DNA of 64,000 bases from Georgenia thermotolerans (GTDB lineage Bacteria > Actinomycetota > Actinomycetes > Actinomycetales > Actinomycetaceae), in contig NZ_VUKF01000017.1 in the NCBI RefSeq assembly GCF_009193185.1, positions 25,310 through 89,309 of the forward strand. Direction: 5' to 3'. Position numbers and translations under genes: made by a program. Shown one piece after another: positions 59,012 through 64,000 of this stretch. Position 1 is the stretch's first letter. Each line of letters begins with the position of its first letter. The notes beneath the pieces are model-generated. The model worked only from the letters and a program-made list of their open reading frames with translations. It ran no database searches and was not told where the DNA came from.

Positions 59012-60222
59012 GAGTCGAGCAGGAGGCAGTGCAGCCGGTCGCCGGCCCGCACGTCGGTGACGTCCTCGGGCACGACGGCGAAGGCGTTGGACCGGGCCAG
59101 CGCGGACAGCAGCAGCGACGCCGGGGCCCCGACCGGCTCGGCCCGGTACCCCTCCGCCGGGGTGCCGGTCACGTGCGCGCGCACGAACTCGCGCCGCCCG
59201 TAGGGCGAGTACCAGCCGCCGGTCACCTCGGCGGCCACCGAGGGCCGGTACAGCTCGGCGTAGCCGGCCATGGTGCGCAGCGCCGGGCGCACAAACGCCT
59301 CGAACGCCACCTGCACCGAGACCGGGTCGCCGGGCAGGCAGAAGATCGGGGTGCCCTCGCCGATGTGCCCGACGCCGAGCTGGCGCCCGGGCCACATGGC
59401 GACGTTGTCGAACCGGACCGTGCCCAGCGGCGCGAGGACCTCCTTGACCGTGTCGTTGGCGCCGTAGCTCAGCCCGCCGGTGGTGATGACGAGGTCGGCG
59501 CGCACGAGCTGGTCCTCGAGCGTCTCGCGCAGGGCGCGCCGCTCGTCCGGCACCGCCGCCACCCGGAACGTCGCCGCCCCGGCGTCCTGGACGGCGGTGG
59601 CCAGGGCGTGGCCGTTGGCGTCGAAGACCTGCCCGGGCTGGGCCGGCCGGCCGGGCTCGACCAGCTCGTCGCCGACGGAGACGATGACCACCCGCGGGCG
59701 CGGGTGCACGGCGACCCGCCCGCGCCCGACGGCGGCGAGCAGGGCCACCTGGCGGGCGCCCACGCGCTCCCCAGCGGGCAGCACCACCTCCCCGGCACGC
59801 AGGTCCTCGGCGCGCCGGCGCACGTTCTCGCCGCTGAGGACGGCGGTGCGCACGGCGACCTCGGCGGTGCCGAAGTCGGTCTGCTCCACCGGCACGACGG
59901 CGTCGGCCTCGATCGGCATGGGCGCACCGGAGGCGATGCGCACCGCGGCGCTGCCCACCAGGCGCAGCTGGTCGACCTGCCCGGCGCGCAGCTCGTCGGT
60001 CACGTGCAGGGTGACCGGCCGGTCCGGCCGGGCCTCGACGACGTCGGCGGCCCGCACCGCGTACCCGTCGAGGCCGGCGAGGTCCGCCACCGGCAGGTCC
60101 CCGCCGGCCACGACGTCCTCGGCGAGGATGCAGCCGACGGCGTCGGGGAGCACCACGTCCAGCGGCGGCAGCGGCCCCACGGCCGCCAGGCACGCGGCGA
60201 GGTGCTCCTGGACGCTTCTCAC
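59008..60222 (-). CDS. glp: Gephyrin-like molybdotransferase Glp (MoeA family)
   Basis: 404 residues, GTG start. MoeA landmarks are GLDGYAVRAADV, ASGAPMPIEADAVVPVE, SVGDELVEPG and TTGGLSYGANDTVKEVL, followed by FCLPGDPVSVQVAFE. The family inserts molybdenum into molybdopterin. In actinobacteria Glp also interacts with the divisome and the adjacent SepX/GlpR membrane protein. Overlaps galU by four bases. Confidence 0.85.
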   Translation of the reverse strand: MRSVQEHLAACLAAVGPLPPLDVVLPDAVGCILAEDVVAGGDLPVADLAGLDGYAVRAADVVEARPDRPVTLHVTDELRAGQVDQLRLVGSAAVRIASGAPMPIEADAVVPVEQTDFGTAEVAVRTAVLSGENVRRRAEDLRAGEVVLPAGERVGARQVALLAAVGRGRVAVHPRPRVVIVSVGDELVEPGRPAQPGQVFDANGHALATAVQDAGAATFRVAAVPDERRALRETLEDQLVRADLVITTGGLSYGANDTVKEVLAPLGTVRFDNVAMWPGRQLGVGHIGEGTPIFCLPGDPVSVQVAFEAFVRPALRTMAGYAELYRPSVAAEVTGGWYSPYGRREFVRAHVTGTPAEGYRAEPVGAPASLLLSALARSNAFAVVPEDVTDVRAGDRLHCLLLDS

Positions 60223-61235
60223 CGGGCGCTCGGCGTGCCCGGGCTCGGCTCGGCGGCGCGGCCGGCGGCGCCGGCGTCGGAGCCGAGCTCGACGTGGCGG
60301 CCGGCGACGAAGCTCTCCAGCCAGGCACCGAAGTCCGGGCCGAGGTCCTCGCGGTCGACGGCCAGCCGCACGACGGCCTTGAGGTAGTCGAGCTTGTCGC
60401 CGGTGTCGTAGCGGCGGCCGCGGAAGACCACCCCGTACACCCCGCCGCCCTCGGCCGGGTCCATCCGCGCGAGGGTCTGCAGCGCGTCGGTCAGCTGGAT
60501 CTCGCCGCCGCGCCCCGGGGGCGTCTGCTCGAGCACGGCGAAGACGGCCGGGTCGAGCACGTAGCGGCCGATGACGGCGAGGTTGGAGGGCGCCTCGTCC
60601 ACGGCGGGCTTCTCGACCAGCTCGGTGACCTGGACGACGTCGCCCTCGCCGAGCGAGCCGATGCCGGCAGCGCCCTCGACCGGCTCGACCGCGGCGCAGC
60701 CGTAGAGGTTGATCTGGGCCGGGTCGACCTCGAGCAGGGCGATGACGGACCCGCCGAGCCGCTCGCGCACGGCGATCATGTCCTTGAGCAGGGTCTCGCG
60801 CTCGTCGATGAGGTCGTCGCCGAGCAGGACGGCGAAGGGCTCCCCCGCCACGTGGTCCTTGCCCTGCAGCACGGCGTGGCCGAGCCCCTTGGGCTCACCC
60901 TGGCGCACGAAGTGCAGGTGCGCCAGGCCGGTGGAGGCCTGCACCGCGGCCAGGCGCGCGTCGTCGCCCTTGGCCTCGAGCTTGCCCTCGAGCTCCGGCG
61001 CGGAATCGAAGTGGTCCTCGATGGCGCCCTTGCCCCGGCCGGTGACCATGACGGCGTCGTCGATGCCGGCGGCGGCGATCTCCTCCACGACGTACTGGAT
61101 CGCCGGCTTGTCCACCACCGGCAGCATCTCCTTGGGGATGGCCTTGGTGGCGGGGACGAAGCGGGTGCCCAGGCCGGCGACCGGGACCACCGCCTTCCGA
61201 ACGGGCGCGGACGCGGGAGAGGTGTTGGCTGCCAT
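60219..61235 (-). CDS. galU: UTP-glucose-1-phosphate uridylyltransferase
   Basis: 338 residues from the ATG at 61235. Signature sequences are PVAGLGTRFVPATKAIPKEMLPV, the acceptor LGDDLIDE and VTELVEKP. It makes UDP-glucose for cell-envelope sugars. Divergent from the 5-formyl-THF cyclo-ligase gene, as in many actinobacteria. Confidence 0.93.
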   Translation of the reverse strand: MAANTSPASAPVRKAVVPVAGLGTRFVPATKAIPKEMLPVVDKPAIQYVVEEIAAAGIDDAVMVTGRGKGAIEDHFDSAPELEGKLEAKGDDARLAAVQASTGLAHLHFVRQGEPKGLGHAVLQGKDHVAGEPFAVLLGDDLIDERETLLKDMIAVRERLGGSVIALLEVDPAQINLYGCAAVEPVEGAAGIGSLGEGDVVQVTELVEKPAVDEAPSNLAVIGRYVLDPAVFAVLEQTPPGRGGEIQLTDALQTLARMDPAEGGGVYGVVFRGRRYDTGDKLDYLKAVVRLAVDREDLGPDFGAWLESFVAGRHVELGSDAGAAGRAAEPSPGTPSAR

Positions 61236-61374
61236 GGGGCCGACATTATCGGCCCGGCGCCGTGGTGCGCGCTGCGGACCGCGGCCGTGGAGTGGCGTCG
61301 TCAAGGTTGTCCGCTCCGGGCGGAATGCCAGCCGTTCGAGGGTCCGTCGCGGGCCCGGCTGGGAAACTGGCGGC

Positions 61375-62073
61375 ATGCAGCGTCCGCAGCTTTCCCTGCC
61401 CCGCACCGACGGCTACGAGGCGGAGGACGCCAAGCAGATGCTCCGCCAGCTGGTGCGCGAGGCCCGCGCCCAGCGGCCGGAGAAGGAGCGGCTGGCGGCC
61501 GCCCGCGCCTTCGCCGACCACGCGCTGGAGGCGATCGGCGACGCCCGGTGCGTGGCGGCCTACGTCTCCCAGGGCACCGAGCCGAACAGCCTGGAGGTGC
61601 TCGAGGCGCTGCGCCGGGCCGGGATCCGGGTGCTGCTGCCGGTGCTCGGGCCGGGGCTGGCCCGCACGTGGGGGGTCTACCACGGCACCGACGACCTGCA
61701 GGTCCGCGCGCCGGGCCGCCCCCCGGAACCCTCCGGCGACGTGCTGCCGGCCGAGGCCATCGCCGAGGCCGACGTCGTCATCGCCCCCGCCCTCGCCATC
61801 GACGCCGCCGGCACCCGGCTCGGCCAGGGCGGCGGCTGGTACGACCGGGTGCTGCGCCACGCCCGCCCCGGCATCCCGGTCTTCGCGATGGTCTACGGCG
61901 AGGAGCTCGTCCACGACGTGCTGCTGCCGGTGGCCCCGCACGACGAGCCCGTGACGGCCGTGATGACGCCCGAGGAGTGGTTCCTTCTCGAGAAGTCGGT
62001 CTTCCAGACCCAGGCGCTGGCCGAGCAGGCGGACGAGGTGGCCTCCTTCGAGGACGACGCCACCGAGCGCTGA
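61375..62073 (+). CDS. 5-formyltetrahydrofolate cyclo-ligase
   Basis: 232 residues from the ATG at 61375. ATP- and folate-binding segments are VAAYVSQGTEPNSLEVLEAL and the typical GTRLGQGGGWYDRVL. It turns 5-formyl-THF into 5,10-methenyl-THF. The last 30 residues are an acidic extension. The gene converges on the acylase with five bases between their stops. Confidence 0.9.
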   Translation: MQRPQLSLPRTDGYEAEDAKQMLRQLVREARAQRPEKERLAAARAFADHALEAIGDARCVAAYVSQGTEPNSLEVLEALRRAGIRVLLPVLGPGLARTWGVYHGTDDLQVRAPGRPPEPSGDVLPAEAIAEADVVIAPALAIDAAGTRLGQGGGWYDRVLRHARPGIPVFAMVYGEELVHDVLLPVAPHDEPVTAVMTPEEWFLLEKSVFQTQALAEQADEVASFEDDATER

Positions 62074-62078
62074 GCGAC

Positions 62079-64000
62079 CTACCGGTCCTCCGCGGGCTCC
62101 AGCGTGAGCGTCTCGGTGCCCGCCTGCTCCACCGCGTCCCGGCTGAACGCCCAGGGGAAGGTCTCCCCCCGCGCCCAGGCGCGCAGCTGGTCGGTGTAGT
62201 GCGGCGACCCGGGGTGCCCGGAGTTGCCCGGCCCGGCCACCCAGGTCGAGGCGTCCCGGTCGGCGAGGTCGACGACCATCCGCATCGACGGGCCAGCGGT
62301 GACGGAGAAGTCGGGCCGGCCGAGCTCGTCGCGGGCGGCGGCGTTGTAGCTCATGGCGTTGACCACCGCGCTGCCGCCCGGCACGCCGATGGGGGCCGGG
62401 TTGACCAGCCGGCGCACCGGCTCGGGCACCGTGGCCCCGCCGAGCACCGGGTGCTGCAGGCGCAGCTGGTGCACGTGGCCCCAGGTCCAGTCCTTCGGGT
62501 TCTTGCCCATGGAGTTGGTCAGCTGGTGGCGGGCGGAGACCAGCGCCTGGCGCAGGATCTCGTCGCGGCCCTCGACGACGTTGACCGTCGTGCGGTCGTC
62601 CCACCAGGGGTTCTGCGGGTCCTCGAGCAGGAGCTGGACCACCCGCAGCCACCGGGCCCCGCCGTCGGGGGCCTGGGACGCCGGCAGGTCGTCGGCGAAG
62701 GTTAGCTGCAGCAGCGCCGACCACACGGCGTTGAAGTAGGCGGCGCCCGGGGAGTCGGTGTTCGTCGGGAACCCCTCGGCCGACCAGGACCGCAGCTCGT
62801 CGACGGCCTGGGCGACGAAGTCGTCGTCGACGTCGACCTGGAGCAGCGCCGGGACGACCACGGGGCCGAAGGGGCTGGCGTCGTCGGTCATGATCGTGTT
62901 CATCGCGGGGACGTCGAAGCGCTTGCCCTCGTCCAGGCGCTGCTCGATCAGCTGGCGGATGCGCCCGGCGCGGTAGCCCTCGTCCCAGTCGGTGGTGAGG
63001 AAGGGCCCCTGGCCGGCGGCGGTCACCGCCTGGTTCGCGGCGACGATGAACCCGGCGGCGGGGTTGCGCACGGCCGGCATGTCCTGCGGGGCGACGAACC
63101 CCTGCCAGTCGTAGCGCGAGTCCCAGCCCGGCCGGGGCCAGGACCCGTCGGAGGGCACGGGCGCGCCCGGCACCGCGGCGCGCACCGGGGTGCGGCCGGA
63201 GGACTGGTAGCCGATGTCGCCGCGGGCGGTGGCGTAGAGGATGTTCTGCGCCGGCGCCTCGAGCAGGGCCGCCGCGGCGGCGACGTCCTCGGGGGTGGCG
63301 GCGCGGTTGAGCGCGAAGACGGCCTCCGCCGTCCGCCCCGGCGTCAGCGCCGTCCACTGCAGGGCGACGGCGTAGCCGGAGAACCCCGCGGGCGGGGCCC
63401 CCTCGGGCACCGGCACGGTGCCGGCCACGCCGGTGCTCGGCAGCACCTCGGAGACGATGGGGCCGTGCGCGGTGCTGCTCACCGTCAGGGTGACCGGGTC
63501 GCCGCCGTTGACGTCGATGGTCTCGCGCCGCTGCTCGAGGGGGACGCGTGCGCCGTCGCGCAGGTAGGTGCCGTCCTCGTAGATGCGCTCCAGGGTGAGG
63601 TCCATGACGTCGGTGCCCTGGTTGGTCAGTCCCCAGGCGAGGTCGGCGTTTTGGCCGATGACGATGCCCGGCATGCCCGAGAAGCTGAAGCCGGCGACGT
63701 CGAAGGTGCAGTCCGGCCGCTTGGCGGTGCAGTGCAGGCCCACCTGGTACCACACGCCCGGGGCGCTGAGGCTCAGGTGGGGGTCGTTGGCCAGCAGCGG
63801 CTTGCCGGAGGCGGTGTGCTGGCCGCTGACGACGAAGGAGTTCGAGCCGATGTTGGCGCCCTCGCCGAGCAGCGTGGGCACGGCGTTCAGCGCCGAGGCG
63901 GCGTGGGCGAGCGCCACCGTCGCGCCGCGCCCGGCCTCCGCCAGGCCGGCCGGCGCGGTGCCGGGCGAGGCGGCCGGGGCGGCCGCGTCGGGTGCGGTGC
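62079..64000 (-). CDS. Penicillin acylase-family N-terminal nucleophile hydrolase (5' end outside window)
   Basis: About 640 residues visible. The beta-subunit begins at the autocatalytic site, GANIGSNSFVVSG, where the Ser after Gly is the N-terminal nucleophile. Then come ANDPHLSLSAPGVWYQ and the later family VNVVEG and TWGHVHQLRL segments. The frame stays open to the right edge, so the signal peptide and alpha subunit lie outside. Such enzymes cleave amide bonds of acyl-homoserine lactones or penicillins; no substrate can be named. Confidence 0.88.
   Translation of the reverse strand, partial: TAPDAAAPAASPGTAPAGLAEAGRGATVALAHAASALNAVPTLLGEGANIGSNSFVVSGQHTASGKPLLANDPHLSLSAPGVWYQVGLHCTAKRPDCTFDVAGFSFSGMPGIVIGQNADLAWGLTNQGTDVMDLTLERIYEDGTYLRDGARVPLEQRRETIDVNGGDPVTLTVSSTAHGPIVSEVLPSTGVAGTVPVPEGAPPAGFSGYAVALQWTALTPGRTAEAVFALNRAATPEDVAAAAALLEAPAQNILYATARGDIGYQSSGRTPVRAAVPGAPVPSDGSWPRPGWDSRYDWQGFVAPQDMPAVRNPAAGFIVAANQAVTAAGQGPFLTTDWDEGYRAGRIRQLIEQRLDEGKRFDVPAMNTIMTDDASPFGPVVVPALLQVDVDDDFVAQAVDELRSWSAEGFPTNTDSPGAAYFNAVWSALLQLTFADDLPASQAPDGGARWLRVVQLLLEDPQNPWWDDRTTVNVVEGRDEILRQALVSARHQLTNSMGKNPKDWTWGHVHQLRLQHPVLGGATVPEPVRRLVNPAPIGVPGGSAVVNAMSYNAAARDELGRPDFSVTAGPSMRMVVDLADRDASTWVAGPGNSGHPGSPHYTDQLRAWARGETFPWAFSRDAVEQAGTETLTLEPAEDR

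Noticed and set aside
60294..62705. 803-codon plus-strand frame
   Set aside because: Antisense of galU and out of frame with the folate enzyme; no domain.

Overview
The window is high-GC actinobacterial DNA, probably from a Micrococcales-like host (inferred from the sepX/glp/galU neighbourhood, SCO6880-type transfer proteins, an actinobacterial LexA box and GC-rich codon use). Its left 57 kb is most of an integrative and conjugative element (ICE). The right 7 kb is conserved chromosome. The junction is the 3' end of a tRNA-Ala(CGC) gene at 56826-56898, next to a tyrosine integrase and an excisionase. The other end of the ICE lies left of position 1.

The ICE has three blocks. (1) 1-6.7 kb: a Tad-type pilus module (end of a CpaF/TadA ATPase, TadB, TadC, four small pilin-like proteins) and a large LysM/BTAD membrane protein. 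(2) About 6.7-38 kb: cargo. It starts with a broken yibE/F remnant and a pntAB transhydrogenase operon, continues with a roughly 27-kb catabolic cluster (10.5-37.3 kb), and ends in broken DNA-ligase and resolvase fragments. (3) 38.2-56.6 kb: the replication and transfer core, namely primase-polymerase, ParB-like protein, cell-wall hydrolase, VirB6-like protein, SCO6880 protein, VirB4 ATPase, ArdC-like protein, VirD4 coupling protein, an SSB-like protein, a degenerate methylase, integrase and excisionase. No relaxase is visible.

The catabolic cluster looks like a complete import and degradation system for an unidentified phenolic compound. It has an ABC importer with two permeases, a vanillyl-alcohol-oxidase-type flavoenzyme beside an SDR, an aromatic-ring FAD hydroxylase, a two-domain extradiol dioxygenase, two FAH-family hydrolases, an Old Yellow Enzyme, an EthD-domain protein, a cupin, an acetoacetyl-CoA-synthetase-like ligase, a thiolase, a thioesterase, a DHDPS-type aldolase, an ornithine-cyclodeaminase-like protein and a semialdehyde dehydrogenase. 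There are four regulators (GntR, TetR, LysR, AraC). The substrate cannot be read from the sequence. Ring hydroxylation, meta cleavage and C-C hydrolysis is the best supported core.

The main new observation is an 18-bp near-palindromic operator, close to ATACG-N8-CGTAT, found eight times in front of six cargo promoter regions. It ties the cluster into one regulon; the TetR protein, whose own promoter carries a copy, is the leading candidate to bind it. The divergent oxidase/SDR promoter instead has a different element with repeats 21 bp apart, suited to the AraC protein. In the transfer core, a perfect LexA box and a hairpin that covers the ribosome binding site precede the ardC-like gene. This suggests that DNA damage controls the element.
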